DNA of 64,000 nucleotides from Nocardioides albertanoniae. Its GTDB lineage: Bacteria; Actinomycetota; Actinomycetes; Propionibacteriales; Nocardioidaceae. Position numbers and translations under genes: made by a program. Below, one piece after another: positions 48,911 to 57,499 of this stretch; position 1 is the stretch's first letter; each line of letters starts with the position of its first letter. Location of the stretch: NCBI RefSeq assembly GCF_006716315.1, contig NZ_VFOV01000001.1, positions 2,868,501 to 2,932,500 of the forward strand. The letters run 5' to 3'. A model generated the notes under the pieces. It searched no databases. It saw nothing but the letters and a program-made list of their open reading frames with translations, and had not been told where the DNA came from.

Positions 48911-50209
48911 TCAGGCGACCGCGGCGTCGACTCCGCCGCGCAGCAGGTGGAGAGGCGGTCGGATCTGCTTGCCGCTCAGCACGGCGTCGACGATGTCAGA
49001 GATCAGCTCATCCCCGGCCGGCAACAGGTGGCCATAGGTGTCGATCGTGGTTGTGATGGACTCATGGCCCAGTCGAGCCTGGATGTGCGGCAGCGGCGCC
49101 CCGCCGACGATGAGCCACGACACGTGCGTGTGACGCAGGTCGTGGAACCGGAACGGCGCGATACCGTCCTCGACCAGCTCGTCGGTCAACGGCTGCCAGA
49201 CCTGGGTGTAGAAGTCAGAGTTGTGCACCGGCAACCCCGTCGGCGAGACGAAGACGAAGTCGTTGGCAGCCTTGCCATCGACCAGCTTCTCCAAGATCTC
49301 CGCGATCCCTTCAGAGATCGAGACTGTGCGGCGCGACTTCGGTGTCTTCGGGTTACCTAGGTAGTGCTGGCGCATCTTGTGCTTGTCCCGCAGCTGCTTC
49401 TTCAGCCACGACGGGATCTCCGTCTCGCCGTTCTCCCCCACCCGCTTCCAGGCCTTGTTCACCCGTATCGTCCGGTTGCGCAGGTCGATGTCGCTGACCC
49501 ACAGTGCGGTGATCTCACCGAACCGCAGACCCGTCCCAGCGGTGACCCGGACCAGATCCGCGGCCGAGTAGGAATACCCCTCCGCCTTAGCTGTGACGGT
49601 CACGAACTCGTCCTCACTGAGGAACCGCAGCTCGGCCTGGGACTCCTTGACCCGCCGACGCTTCGGCGCCGTCCGAGCACACGGATTCGCCGTAAGAAAG
49701 CCCCGCTCGACGGCATAGCTGAAGATGCCGTACATGAGGCCGTGGTAGTTGGCCTTCGTCTTCAAAGCACGGTCCCAGTCAATCAGCCACGCCCTGATGT
49801 CCTGCTCTCCGATCATCGCCACCGACCGCTGGAACGGCGAAACCCCGCGGATCTCGGTGCGCGCCAGGGTCCGGACCTGCGACAGGTACTTCCTGCGCTG
49901 TCCCGGTGTGATGTCGACGATCTGGCGAACGTACTCTTCACCGATCACAGGGAACGCAGGAGCCTCCACCGTCGGATCGCTGCCGCGCGGACGTACGAAT
50001 CCCTCACCCTTCACCCAACCGTCTGGCCAGTAGCTCCCGGCGGACACCACCATCTTCTTGAACCCCTCAGCTCGAGCCAGGTTCTGCTCCGTCGTACCCG
50101 CGCTGAATGTTTCGAACTGCCTCTCGCCGTCTCGTCCACCCCCAAGCCGCCAGACCACGTACGCGGAGACCACCTCGTCACTGCGCTTGTGCTTCTCGAT
50201 CCACACCAT
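48911..50209 (-). CDS. int: tyrosine site-specific integrase
   Basis: 432 residues from ATG 50209 (GGAGG, 8-nt spacing). SAM-like N-terminal DNA-binding part, then the catalytic domain: Arg in TGLRFGEITAL, HxxR in FHDLRHTHVSW, His in LGHESITTTI and nucleophile Tyr in DTYGHLLP. The length and NADH-type spacing fit actinobacterial ICE integrases. It sits beside a tRNA 3'-end-like core and arm-type repeats, so it probably integrated this element. Confidence 0.94.
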   Translation of the reverse strand: MVWIEKHKRSDEVVSAYVVWRLGGGRDGERQFETFSAGTTEQNLARAEGFKKMVVSAGSYWPDGWVKGEGFVRPRGSDPTVEAPAFPVIGEEYVRQIVDITPGQRRKYLSQVRTLARTEIRGVSPFQRSVAMIGEQDIRAWLIDWDRALKTKANYHGLMYGIFSYAVERGFLTANPCARTAPKRRRVKESQAELRFLSEDEFVTVTAKAEGYSYSAADLVRVTAGTGLRFGEITALWVSDIDLRNRTIRVNKAWKRVGENGETEIPSWLKKQLRDKHKMRQHYLGNPKTPKSRRTVSISEGIAEILEKLVDGKAANDFVFVSPTGLPVHNSDFYTQVWQPLTDELVEDGIAPFRFHDLRHTHVSWLIVGGAPLPHIQARLGHESITTTIDTYGHLLPAGDELISDIVDAVLSGKQIRPPLHLLRGGVDAAVA

Positions 50210-50241
50210 CTCCTGCACCTCCGTGCATCCAGGTGCGAACC

Positions 50242-50262
50242 CGTGCCCGGACACCGGGCACG
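50242..50262. repeat. inverted repeat upstream of int
   Basis: CGTGCCCGG-ACA-CCGGGCACG, perfect 9-bp arms, 33 bp before the int start. It could bind a regulator or form a hairpin in the int leader. Confidence 0.6.
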
Positions 50263-50273
50263 ACACGGGTCAG

Positions 50274-50303
50274 AACAGGAGTCAACAGGAGCTAACGGGA
50301 GGT
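50274..50303. repeat. three tandem 10-bp repeats, candidate integrase arm sites
   Basis: AACAGGAGTC, AACAGGAGCT, AACGGGAGGT in direct succession between int and the att core. One helical turn per copy is what cooperative arm-site binding by a tyrosine recombinase would need. Confidence 0.55.
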
Positions 50304-50350
50304 CAATTCACGCCTGAGACGGCCAAAAGTCGGCCTGACCTCAGGGGTTT

Positions 50351-50379
50351 CATGCGGTTCAAGTCCCCCCTCGCGCACG
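50351..50379 (+). other. attachment-site core resembling a tRNA 3' end
   Basis: CATGCGGTTCAAGTCCCCCC followed by TCGCGCAC looks like a T-arm (TTCAAGT loop) and acceptor end of a tRNA, but no D or anticodon arm lies to its left. A partial tRNA end between int and a terminator is the expected att copy left after integration. The intact tRNA would be at the other end of the element, outside the window. Isotype not determined. Confidence 0.6.
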
Positions 50380-50388
50380 CAAGGGATT

Positions 50389-50422
50389 GTGGCCCTGACC
50401 CGGGAGACCGGGTCAGGGCCAC
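50389..50422 (+). terminator. strong intrinsic terminator behind the att core
   Basis: GTGGCCCTGACCCGG pairs perfectly with CCGGGTCAGGGCCAC (15 bp) with a GAGA loop. Its position after a tRNA-like 3' end suggests it is the native terminator of the tRNA gene used as integration site. Confidence 0.85.
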
Positions 50423-50490
50423 ACTTCGTTCCGGGCCATCGGGCACCCAGGTGTCTGTCCAAGCGACCTCCGATCTGAGAGAGTTCAGGA

Positions 50491-51213
50491 GTGAAGCGGG
50501 CAGGGGCTTTGGTCGTCGCGGTGGTGAGTCCGCAGGAAGTGGTCATGCGCGGGCTCACGACGATGCTCGCCGACTTTCCCGATCGCCTTGTCGTCACCGC
50601 TCTTCCGGCCGTACGCAGCAAGGCGACCGGCGTCGACGTGATCCTCTACGACACCCTCGTTCTCCACCTGGGCGACGGCTCCGATCTCGAGCACCTGTTG
50701 CACGGCACCGACGCCGAGGTGCTGATCTTCAGCCGCGACATGCGCCCCGATCTTCGGGTCAGAGCGTATTCGTTGGGAGCCAGGGCCTGGGTGTCCATGA
50801 GCGTGCACGCGGGCGACCTGGTGCACAGCATCGAGCAGACCGCCGCCAGGGAACCCCTGGACGAGCAGCACGACCGCCTCGGCACGGTGGCGGGGCTCAC
50901 GACCCGGGAGGTCGAGGTGCTCTCGCTGATCGCCCTCGGGCTGTCCAACAAGGCCATCACCGCCAAGCTGGTCCTGAGTCCGAATACGCTCAAGAGCCAC
51001 GTGCGGCAGATCTACCGCAAGATCGAGGTCGTCACTCGCGGTCAGGCGATCAGCTGGGCGATCACCCACGGGTTTGCCCCCTCGAGCCCCGAAGCCTCCG
51101 AGTCGGGAGCGTCTGTGGGCGCGCGGATGATCACCGAGGAGACACCGGCCGAGCAGCAGTCCGACCCCGCCGAGCGTGCGCCTGGCTCAGGCCGCGAACC
51201 CGGCGTCGGCTAG
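50491..51213 (+). CDS. LuxR-family response-regulator-like protein
   Basis: 240 residues, GTG 50491. A receiver-like N-terminal domain lacks the usual acidic cluster (VVAVVSPQEVVMRG; the phosphoacceptor region reads VDVILYDTLV), so phosphorylation is doubtful. The C-terminal LuxR HTH is clear: LTTREVEVLSLIALGLSNKA and LSPNTLKSHVRQIYRKI (about residues 135-190). Its end overlaps the convergent sigma-factor gene by 27 nt, so the two may interfere. First chromosomal gene. Confidence 0.82.
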   Translation: MKRAGALVVAVVSPQEVVMRGLTTMLADFPDRLVVTALPAVRSKATGVDVILYDTLVLHLGDGSDLEHLLHGTDAEVLIFSRDMRPDLRVRAYSLGARAWVSMSVHAGDLVHSIEQTAAREPLDEQHDRLGTVAGLTTREVEVLSLIALGLSNKAITAKLVLSPNTLKSHVRQIYRKIEVVTRGQAISWAITHGFAPSSPEASESGASVGARMITEETPAEQQSDPAERAPGSGREPGVG

Positions 51214-52032
51214 CGTCCCGCGGAGTTCCTCGAGCACACGGGCGAGGATGCGGGAGACCTGCGTCTGGGTGACGCCGATGGCTTCACCGATCTCGGCCTG
51301 GCTGTGGTCCTCGAGGAAGCGGAGCCGCACCACCTGCTGGTCGCGCGGGCACAGCGTGTGCACCGCCTGCTCCAGAGCCAGTCGCGTCTCGCAGCTCGCG
51401 AGCGATCCGTCGACGTCGGGCAGCATGTCGCCGATGGTGGCACCCCCGGAGTCCGACTGCCCACCGGCGCGCAGCGGGGCATCCAGCGAGGTCGGGGTGA
51501 AGCAGCCGCGGGCGTCGAGCGCCTCGCGCACCCGCTGCTCCGGCACGTGCGCGACCTCGGCCAGCTCGGAGACCGGCAGGCTGCCCCGCTCCGACCCGAT
51601 CCGCAGCAGCGTGCCCTGCAGCTCCTGGACCGGCCGCGGCGGACGCACCGTCCAGCCGTGGTCACGGAACCACCTCTTGACCTCACCTCGGATGGTCGGC
51701 ACCGCGTAGGTCAAGAAGTCGTCGGCACGGTCGGGATGGAACCCCTTCGCCGCACGCACCAGCGCGACGTACGCGACCTGCTCGAGGTCGGCCTGCGCGA
51801 TGCCGCGCCCCGCGTAGCGGCGCGCGATCGAGCGCGCGACGACAGCGTTGAGCAAGATCACCTCGCCGACGAGGTCATCGCGCTCCTCGCCCTCCGTGTG
51901 GTCCGCGCGCTCCAACAGCTCCGAGGTCAGCTCCTGACGCTCGGCACGCGGCATGTCGTTCTCGAATACCTCGGTGTCGCACCGAGGGCCCGGCTCGATA
52001 CCGGGCTCTGTCGCGGCCTGTGTGTTCGTCAT
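51187..52032 (-). CDS. SigB/SigF-family RNA polymerase sigma factor
   Basis: 281 residues. Region 2 as VARSIARRYAGRGIAQADLE and LTYAVPTIRGEVKRWFRDHG (-10 recognition), region 3, then region 4 with LCPRDQQVVRLRFLEDHSQA and EIGEAIGVTQTQVSRILAR (-35 recognition). This is the general-stress sigma type of actinobacteria. No anti-sigma gene is next to it. Neighbouring genes (amidotransferase, ligase, CDGSH, small proteins) look like a stress regulon. Confidence 0.9.
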   Translation of the reverse strand: MTNTQAATEPGIEPGPRCDTEVFENDMPRAERQELTSELLERADHTEGEERDDLVGEVILLNAVVARSIARRYAGRGIAQADLEQVAYVALVRAAKGFHPDRADDFLTYAVPTIRGEVKRWFRDHGWTVRPPRPVQELQGTLLRIGSERGSLPVSELAEVAHVPEQRVREALDARGCFTPTSLDAPLRAGGQSDSGGATIGDMLPDVDGSLASCETRLALEQAVHTLCPRDQQVVRLRFLEDHSQAEIGEAIGVTQTQVSRILARVLEELRGTLADAGFAA

Positions 52033-52116
52033 TTCTCCATGTTGGCCCCTCTTTCGAGCCGTGCGAGGCCTGCGCGACGGGGTTCACCCGCAGGGGTGCG
52101 ATCTTTCGGGCAGCAG

Positions 52117-52134
52117 CTCACCCGTACGGGTGAG
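52117..52134. promoter_or_regulatory. 18-bp perfect palindrome upstream of stress genes
   Basis: CTCACCCGTACGGGTGAG, 9-bp arms without spacer, in the divergent gap between the sigma factor and the small gene at 52203. Candidate regulator site; a related CACCCG/GGGTG pair is nearby at 52084. Confidence 0.5.
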
Positions 52135-52202
52135 GGCTAGCCCCTCATCGTGGGGGTACCGGGCGGAGCGTACGAGGAAACAACACACCAGGAGTGATCT
52201 GC

Positions 52203-52445
52203 ATGACCACCACGAACGTCGAGACCGGCGACCGCACGGGGACCCCCGACAAGGACTACAACCTGATCTGGTTCACCGAGGCGTGCCTGGACAACGTGCT
52301 GCGCCTGGACACCTACATCCAGGACGCGCGCCGTTCGGGCGATGCCGATCTGGAGGGCTTGTTCATGCGAGCCCAGGCCAACTCGCTCCAGGGCGCGGAA
52401 GAGGCCAAGGACCTGCTCCGCACCCGCCTCGACGCCGGCGGATGA
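52203..52445 (+). CDS. small hypothetical protein
   Basis: 80 residues, ATG 52203 (no strong site; AGGAGTG upstream). Acidic, helical: DYNLIWFTEACLDNVLRLDT and NSLQGAEEAKDLLRTRLDAG. Reminiscent of small stress or Ferritin-like fragments but not assignable. Preceded by a GGGGGTACC element that could be a -10 region. Confidence 0.65.
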   Translation: MTTTNVETGDRTGTPDKDYNLIWFTEACLDNVLRLDTYIQDARRSGDADLEGLFMRAQANSLQGAEEAKDLLRTRLDAGG

Positions 52446-52530
52446 GCATCTGCGGCTGAGCAACGTGCGGCTCCGGTGCCTGTCACAGGCATCGGAGCCG
52501 GACCCGGATGAACCGACGAAAGGATCGACC

Positions 52531-52779
52531 ATGGGCAAGTGCGACACGTGCGGCAACGACTACGACAGGTGCTTCGAGGTGACGACGGCCTCGGGAGAGA
52601 GCTTCGTCTTCGACTCCGTCGAATGTGCGGCGAGCCGGATCGCGCCGGAGTGCGTCAACTGCGGCACCCGGATCCTCGGCCACGGCGTGGAGAACGAGGA
52701 GCACATGTTCTGCTGCGCCCACTGTGCCCAGTCAGTGGGTGTGACGGGTGTCAGCGACCGGGTCACCAGCGGGTCCTGA
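52531..52779 (+). CDS. Cys-rich zinc-ribbon protein (prokaryotic metallothionein-like)
   Basis: 82 residues, ATG 52531 (AAAGGAT upstream). Three Cys pairs: CDTCGND, ECVNCGTRIL, FCCAHC, with SFVFDSVECAASR, the pattern of a treble-clef/zinc ribbon called prokaryotic metallothionein in some annotations. A role in zinc storage or protein interaction is possible. Its end overlaps the convergent amidotransferase gene by 17 nt. Confidence 0.72.
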   Translation: MGKCDTCGNDYDRCFEVTTASGESFVFDSVECAASRIAPECVNCGTRILGHGVENEEHMFCCAHCAQSVGVTGVSDRVTSGS

Positions 52780-53665
52780 GGAGGCGCGCCCCACCCCGGA
52801 CCAACCTCGCAGCGGAGGTGCAGCAGATGGACAACAGCCGGCCGTACGCGGTCTCACACCGCGTCGTCGCCGAGCCGAGCGACGGGGTCCAGGTGGGTGA
52901 CCTCCCGGGTGGCAGGTCGACCATCACCGCGGTGTCGGCGGGCACGGGCATCCACCCGGGCTGTCCGAGTCCGCTGGAGACCACCTCGAGGCCACGAGAG
53001 GTCTCGCGGTAGTCCATGGCGAAGTACTCCGTCGTGTGCCGGGGCGGGATGTCGCCCTCGTCGTCGAAGAGCTGACGCAGGGCACGCAGCGGCGAGTCGG
53101 CACGCGAGTTGATGTGAATGGCGAACATGTGGGTCGGCGTGAGCACGAGCGCGTTCAGACTGCATCGGGGGAACCTCTTGACGAGCGCGGCCAGGGCCCG
53201 GCTGACTCCTTCGGCCTCGTCGCCGCACTGCTCCACGCTCTGGTGCACGAACTGGAAGTAGCGCTCGCTGTCGGTGTCGCCGCCCAGCCGGGCTCGGGAC
53301 TCCGCGGTGAGCAACGCCTCGAGGTCAGCGATCGGAGTGATGTGGCCGTTGTGCGCGAATGCCGCGTCGTCGCTCAAGAACGGGTGGGTGTTCTCCGGAC
53401 GTACGTCGATCCCTCCGGTCGCCCAACGCAGATGCACCAGGCCCGCATGGGAGAGCGGAACCTCGACGAGCCTGCGGTAGGACTCATCGAGATCCGCCGA
53501 ACGCGGCGAGCTCTCCGTGCGTGTTCCCTCGGGCGTGTGCCAGGCCATGCCCCAGCCGTCGGAGTGCACCGTGGTGAGCGAGGTGAAGGCGTGGAGACCC
53601 TCCTCCCCCAGCAGGTCGGCGACGGCACACGGCGACTTGGTCACGTATCCGAACAGGCGGCACAT
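52763..53665 (-). CDS. class II glutamine amidotransferase (YafJ-like)
   Basis: 300 residues. Nucleophile Cys2 in MCRLFGYVT, then HSDGWGMAW, FAHNGHI and WATGG loops of Ntn-type amidotransferases; length and lack of a synthetase domain fit stand-alone YafJ/EgtC-like proteins. The physiological acceptor is unknown. It is divergent from the carboxylate-amine ligase. Confidence 0.88.
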   Translation of the reverse strand: MCRLFGYVTKSPCAVADLLGEEGLHAFTSLTTVHSDGWGMAWHTPEGTRTESSPRSADLDESYRRLVEVPLSHAGLVHLRWATGGIDVRPENTHPFLSDDAAFAHNGHITPIADLEALLTAESRARLGGDTDSERYFQFVHQSVEQCGDEAEGVSRALAALVKRFPRCSLNALVLTPTHMFAIHINSRADSPLRALRQLFDDEGDIPPRHTTEYFAMDYRETSRGLEVVSSGLGQPGWMPVPADTAVMVDLPPGRSPTWTPSLGSATTRCETAYGRLLSICCTSAARLVRGGARLLRTRW

Positions 53666-53750
53666 CCTCAGGCAGCTCCTTTCCGTCGGTCTCGCCGCAC
53701 GCGTTGCCGGTCAGATCGCGCTGCCGACCGGCATGAGTCAGGTGCGAGCG

Positions 53751-54890
53751 ATGGATAGACATCCCACGAGCAGTACCCAGGACCAGGCAAGGACAGTCGG
53801 GGTCGAGGAGGAGCTCCTCCTGGTCGACGCCGAGACCGGTGCCCCTCGATCGGTGTCGAGCCAGGTCCTGCGGGTCGCGCGTCGACGCGGTGACACCGAG
53901 GTCGAGGCAGGTGAGGCCGGTGGATCGGTGGGGCCCGAGCTGCAGGAGCAGCAGCTGGAGACCGACACCCCGCCGGAGGAGCACCTCGCGCTTCTCGAGA
54001 TGGAGCTGCGGCGGTGGCGTGAGAAGGCTCGCACTGCCGCTGCCGAGGCGGGCGCGCTGATCCTGGCCAGCGGTACGACCCCGTTGACGGTGCGCCCGCA
54101 GACCTTCGACGACGAGCGTTACGCAGCGATCACCGAGCGGTTCGGGCTGACCGCCAGCGAGCAGCTCACCTGCGGGTGCCACGTACACGTCTCGGTCGAG
54201 TCCGACGACGAGGCGATCGGGGCGCTCGACCGGATCCGCACCTGGCTGCCCGTCCTGCTCGCGGTGAGTGCGAACTCCCCGTTCTGGCAGGGCGGCGACT
54301 CGGGCTACCAGAGCTATCGGTCGCAGGCGATGACACGTTGGCCGACCAACGGGCCCACCGATGTCTTCGGTAGCGGCCAGGCCTACCTCGACCACCTGCG
54401 CATGCTTGTCGACACGGGTGTGCCGCTCGACGAGGGCATGGCCTACTTCGATGCCCGCCCCTCCCGCAAGTACCCGACCCTCGAGGTGCGGGTCGCGGAC
54501 GTCTGCCTCGACCCGCGCGACGCCGTGCTCGTCGCCGCTCTCTCGCGGGCGCTGGTCGAAACAGGGGCACGCGAGTGGCGGGAGGAACGGCGGGCCGATC
54601 CCGCTCCGGTCGCGCTGCTCCGGCTCGCGATGTGGCAGGCGGCTCGGCACGGGCTCGCGGGCAACCTCCTCGATCCGCAGACGCACCGGCCACGACCCGC
54701 TCGGGAGGTGGTGGATCGCCTGGTCGCGCACATCAGACCGGCGTTGGAGGCGACCGGAGACATGGCACGTGTCCACAAGAGCGTCGAGCGGGTCTTCTCG
54801 CGCGGCACCGGCTCCACGACCCAACGGACGATTCACGCTGAGGAAGGTCGGCTCGACCGGACCGTCATCCGGCTGGCCGAGCTCACCTGA
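53751..54890 (+). CDS. YbdK-family glutamate-cysteine ligase-like carboxylate-amine ligase
   Basis: 379 residues from ATG 53751 (AGGTG upstream); ATG 53733 is an alternative. TVGVEEELLLVDAETG is the family start with the metal-binding EEE, followed by GCHVHVSVES and GDSGYQSYRSQAM. YbdK-like enzymes can make gamma-glutamyl peptides weakly, but their main substrate is often unknown. Probably part of the redox/stress cluster around the sigma factor. Confidence 0.85.
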   Translation: MDRHPTSSTQDQARTVGVEEELLLVDAETGAPRSVSSQVLRVARRRGDTEVEAGEAGGSVGPELQEQQLETDTPPEEHLALLEMELRRWREKARTAAAEAGALILASGTTPLTVRPQTFDDERYAAITERFGLTASEQLTCGCHVHVSVESDDEAIGALDRIRTWLPVLLAVSANSPFWQGGDSGYQSYRSQAMTRWPTNGPTDVFGSGQAYLDHLRMLVDTGVPLDEGMAYFDARPSRKYPTLEVRVADVCLDPRDAVLVAALSRALVETGAREWREERRADPAPVALLRLAMWQAARHGLAGNLLDPQTHRPRPAREVVDRLVAHIRPALEATGDMARVHKSVERVFSRGTGSTTQRTIHAEEGRLDRTVIRLAELT

Positions 54891-55015
54891 GGGCCCGACC
54901 TCCAGCGCCGGCGCCCACTGCGGGCGACCGCGTAGAGGGCGCCTCTGCACCCGAGGCGCGAGCATCACCTGACGGCTCGCTGGGTACCTGACGGCACGAC
55001 GAGAGGAGTGAGCAG

Positions 55016-55957
55016 ATGCTGCCGAAGCCACGTGGCGAGATGAGTGCGGCGGTCTTCGCCGCTGTGCAGAGTGGCGCCACCGCCGACCTCGCAACGGCGC
55101 CCGAGCCTGAGTCGGAGGAGGACGCTCAGATCGCGCTGTGGGCGCTCTATGAGCTCCACTACCGTGGCTTCGAGGAGGTGGCCGCCGACCTCGAGTGGGA
55201 CGCCGATCTGCTCCGGCTGCGTCGAGGCTTGGAGAGAGTCTTCGAGGAGCAGCTGCTCGGGCGGTGGGATCACAGTGCATTCCGGGACGACCCTGAGCTG
55301 GATCTCACCGGACTGATCCGTGGGTACGACGGACCGTCGCTGGCACGATTCGTGCGGCGTAAGGCAGACCGCGCGCAGGTGCTCGAGATCCTGCGGCACC
55401 GCTCGATCTACCACCTCAAGGAGGCCGATCCCACCACCTGGGTCATCCCGCGGCTCGAGACTCGGGCGAAGGCAGCGCTGATGGAGATCCAGTTCGACGA
55501 GTACGGCTGCGGTGACCCGAACCGGCTGCACCATCACCTGTTCCGCCGTGGGATGGAGGCAGCCGGGCTGCGCACCGAGCATGCGGCGTACGTGGACGAC
55601 GCACCGGTCGAGATCCTGGCGATGAACAACGCGTTGTCGATGTTCGGCCTGCACCGCAGGCTCCGCGGGGCAGCGATCGGCCACTTCGCGGCCTTCGAGT
55701 CGACGAGCTCGGCGCCGTCGCGGCAGCTCGCCCAGGGTCTGCGCCGGCTGGACTTCCCCGACGAGATGGCGGCCTACTACGACGAGCACGTCGAGGCGGA
55801 CTCGGTCCACGAGCAGGTCGCCGTACGCGACCTGTGTGGCTCGTTTCTCGACGACGAGCCGAGCGAGGGCGCCCGGGTGCTCTTCGGCGCCTTCACCTGC
55901 CTCGATCTGGAGGCTCGCTATGCCCGCCGGATGCTCGCCACCTGGGAGGTATCGTGA
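55016..55957 (+). CDS. iron-containing redox enzyme (heme-oxygenase-like fold)
   Basis: 313 residues, ATG 55016 with GAGAGGAG upstream. Helical HO-like protein; possible iron ligands in LYELHYRGFEEVA, MEIQFDEYGCGDPNRLHH and DEHVEADSVHEQVA (Glu/His pattern). The GTGA overlap with the CDGSH gene shows coupling, so an iron-oxygen enzyme works with an Fe-S electron carrier. The substrate is unknown. Confidence 0.85.
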   Translation: MLPKPRGEMSAAVFAAVQSGATADLATAPEPESEEDAQIALWALYELHYRGFEEVAADLEWDADLLRLRRGLERVFEEQLLGRWDHSAFRDDPELDLTGLIRGYDGPSLARFVRRKADRAQVLEILRHRSIYHLKEADPTTWVIPRLETRAKAALMEIQFDEYGCGDPNRLHHHLFRRGMEAAGLRTEHAAYVDDAPVEILAMNNALSMFGLHRRLRGAAIGHFAAFESTSSAPSRQLAQGLRRLDFPDEMAAYYDEHVEADSVHEQVAVRDLCGSFLDDEPSEGARVLFGAFTCLDLEARYARRMLATWEVS

Positions 55958-56175
55958 CCGACTTCGAACATCCCTCGATCGTGCTGTGCCCGCAGGGACC
56001 GATGCTGCTGCGCGGCGACCACGAGGTCATGGACTCCGAGGGGAACCCCCACCACACGGTTCGCCCGGTCAGTGCGGTGTGCATGTGTGGCGGGTCGGCC
56101 ATCAAACCGTGGTGCGACGGCACCCACCGGCTGCTGGCCGACCGGGCGCGTACGCACAAGCCGTCCGACCGGTAG
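55954..56175 (+). CDS. CDGSH iron-sulfur protein
   Basis: 73 residues, GTG 55954. Motif CMCGGSAIKPWCDGTH binds a [2Fe-2S] cluster with one His. Coupled to the iron-dependent oxidase-like gene; likely its electron donor. A related protein, under CsoR-type sites, is at 30558-30863. Confidence 0.9.
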   Translation: MTDFEHPSIVLCPQGPMLLRGDHEVMDSEGNPHHTVRPVSAVCMCGGSAIKPWCDGTHRLLADRARTHKPSDR

Positions 56176-56185
56176 CAGCGCCCCG

Positions 56186-56211
56186 GTGGTTCGGCTCCGT
56201 GGTTCGGCTCC
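56186..56211. repeat. 13-bp tandem duplication
   Basis: GTGGTTCGGCTCC occurs twice in direct succession, 10 bases after the CDGSH stop. No hairpin; probably replication slippage. Confidence 0.6.
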
Positions 56212-56217
56212 GTCCCC

Positions 56218-56892
56218 TCAGCCCTCCACGCCGGTGGCGTCGTGGGGCGCGCCGACCGGCTTGCTCTCCGGCGAGCCGCGCTGCCTGAGGTAGATCGCGA
56301 GCACGGCCATGGAGCCGACCGCGAGGAACTCGGACTGCCAGTTCTGCAGGGTGCGCGCCCAGAAGTCCGCATTCATCAGGTAGGAGCCCCACGGGATCGG
56401 GTCGCGCAGCTGCTGCAGCCTCGTCTCGTTGTACGCCGCCCACCCGGCCACCGACTGCACCAGCCAGGAGAGCAGGAAGATGGCACCCATGACGATGCCG
56501 AGGGATCGTGAGTAGAGCGCGGTGCGGATCCCGCCGACCCGTGCCAGCCGCGGGGAATCATCGCGGGAATGGTCTCCGACCTTCTGCGCCTCGTCGGACT
56601 CCTCACCGGTCTTGTGCAGCGGCTTGGACTCCGGGGAACCGCGTTGCAGCAACCAGACCGTGAAGACGATGTAGAGCAGGAACTGCAGATACTCGCTCTG
56701 CCAGTTCTCCGTCACGTCCACAGCGAAGTCCGCCGAGGTGAGATACCTCCCCAGCGAGAGCTGATGGAGGTCCTCGGCGAACAGCTCGTCGTTCAGCTGC
56801 TGCCAGCCGGCGAACGCCTGGCCCGCGAGCGCGGCCACGAAGAGCAGCGCGAAGACGATGCTGAGCGAGTTCTCCTTGATGAATCGGTGCAC
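56218..56892 (-). CDS. DUF6766 membrane protein with internal duplication
   Basis: 224 residues. Two halves share the same motif order: helix, ENWQSEYLQFLLYIVF / QNWQSEFLAVGSMAVL, and a cytoplasmic RGSPESKP. So the protein is an internal repeat of two helices each (about residues 1-95 and 125-215). Common in actinobacteria, function unknown. Probably operonic with the small membrane peptide and lipoprotein genes upstream. Confidence 0.82.
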   Translation of the reverse strand: MHRFIKENSLSIVFALLFVAALAGQAFAGWQQLNDELFAEDLHQLSLGRYLTSADFAVDVTENWQSEYLQFLLYIVFTVWLLQRGSPESKPLHKTGEESDEAQKVGDHSRDDSPRLARVGGIRTALYSRSLGIVMGAIFLLSWLVQSVAGWAAYNETRLQQLRDPIPWGSYLMNADFWARTLQNWQSEFLAVGSMAVLAIYLRQRGSPESKPVGAPHDATGVEG

Positions 56893-56908
56893 TGGGCACC
56901 CCTTCCCC

Positions 56909-56992
56909 TCATACGTGCCGTAGCGCGAGGACGAGCGTGTAGAGCAGCCCGACTCCTATGACGGCCAGATAGGTGACGTACATGACTCGCAT
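56909..56992 (-). CDS. 27-residue membrane peptide
   Basis: ATG 56992 with GGAGG 5 nt upstream; the ribosome site lies at the very end of the lipoprotein gene, two bases from its stop. Sequence MRVMYVTYLAVIGVGLLYTL then VLALRHV, one membrane helix. The tight spacing argues it is translated. No known family. Confidence 0.6.
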   Translation of the reverse strand: MRVMYVTYLAVIGVGLLYTLVLALRHV

Positions 56993-56993
56993 C

Positions 56994-57392
56994 TCAGCCT
57001 CCGTGCACCGTGCAGTCGTAGGGCTTGGGTGCCTGCGGAGCACAGTCGGCCGCGAGCACCCGCCATCCGTCCGCGAACCTGGTCAGGAACAAGGCGCCGC
57101 CGCGGTAGCGCACCTGCGCCGTGGTGCCGAAGACCTCCGCCCGACCGGAGAGGCCGGGTGCGGACAGATCTTCCTCCGCCAGCGCACTCTCGCACGGGCT
57201 CTTGGCCGCGGACTCCACCTCCGAGCGGGTCTCCGGCGCGAGAAGCTGGCACGCACGGGCCCAGTCCTGCGCGGAGACGGCCTGGCCGAACGCCTCGGCG
57301 CTCTCGCGCACCGCTGCGTCCTGCCCCTGATCACACCCGGTCAGGGCAACCGGCAGGAGCAGCACGAGGGCCGCGGCAGACCACTTCATCAT
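56994..57392 (-). CDS. lipoprotein of unknown function
   Basis: 132 residues, ATG 57392 (likely leaderless: GGGTAC is 8 nt upstream). Signal peptide with lipobox LTGC (Cys about 20), then a small domain resembling NTF2-like/DUF-type lipoproteins (ESAEAFGQAVSAQDWARACQ; paired Cys). Upstream of the 27-residue membrane peptide and DUF6766 gene. Confidence 0.72.
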   Translation of the reverse strand: MMKWSAAALVLLLPVALTGCDQGQDAAVRESAEAFGQAVSAQDWARACQLLAPETRSEVESAAKSPCESALAEEDLSAPGLSGRAEVFGTTAQVRYRGGALFLTRFADGWRVLAADCAPQAPKPYDCTVHGG

Positions 57393-57499
57393 GTGTTGTC
57401 GGTACCCGGCGGCGGAAACTTCATGCCGAACCGACGATGCCGACCAACGGGCCGCCGCGCGGCTGCATCCGACTCGGCTTGCCGGGTACCGGAGCCGGC

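Noticed and set aside
50351..50379. Complete tRNA gene
   Set aside because: Only the T-arm and acceptor end are recognisable; no D-arm or anticodon arm in the 50 bases to the left.
53517..53750. N-terminal extension of the carboxylate-amine ligase
   Set aside because: Overlaps antisense the amidotransferase start; family members begin near GVEEE, matching ATG 53751.
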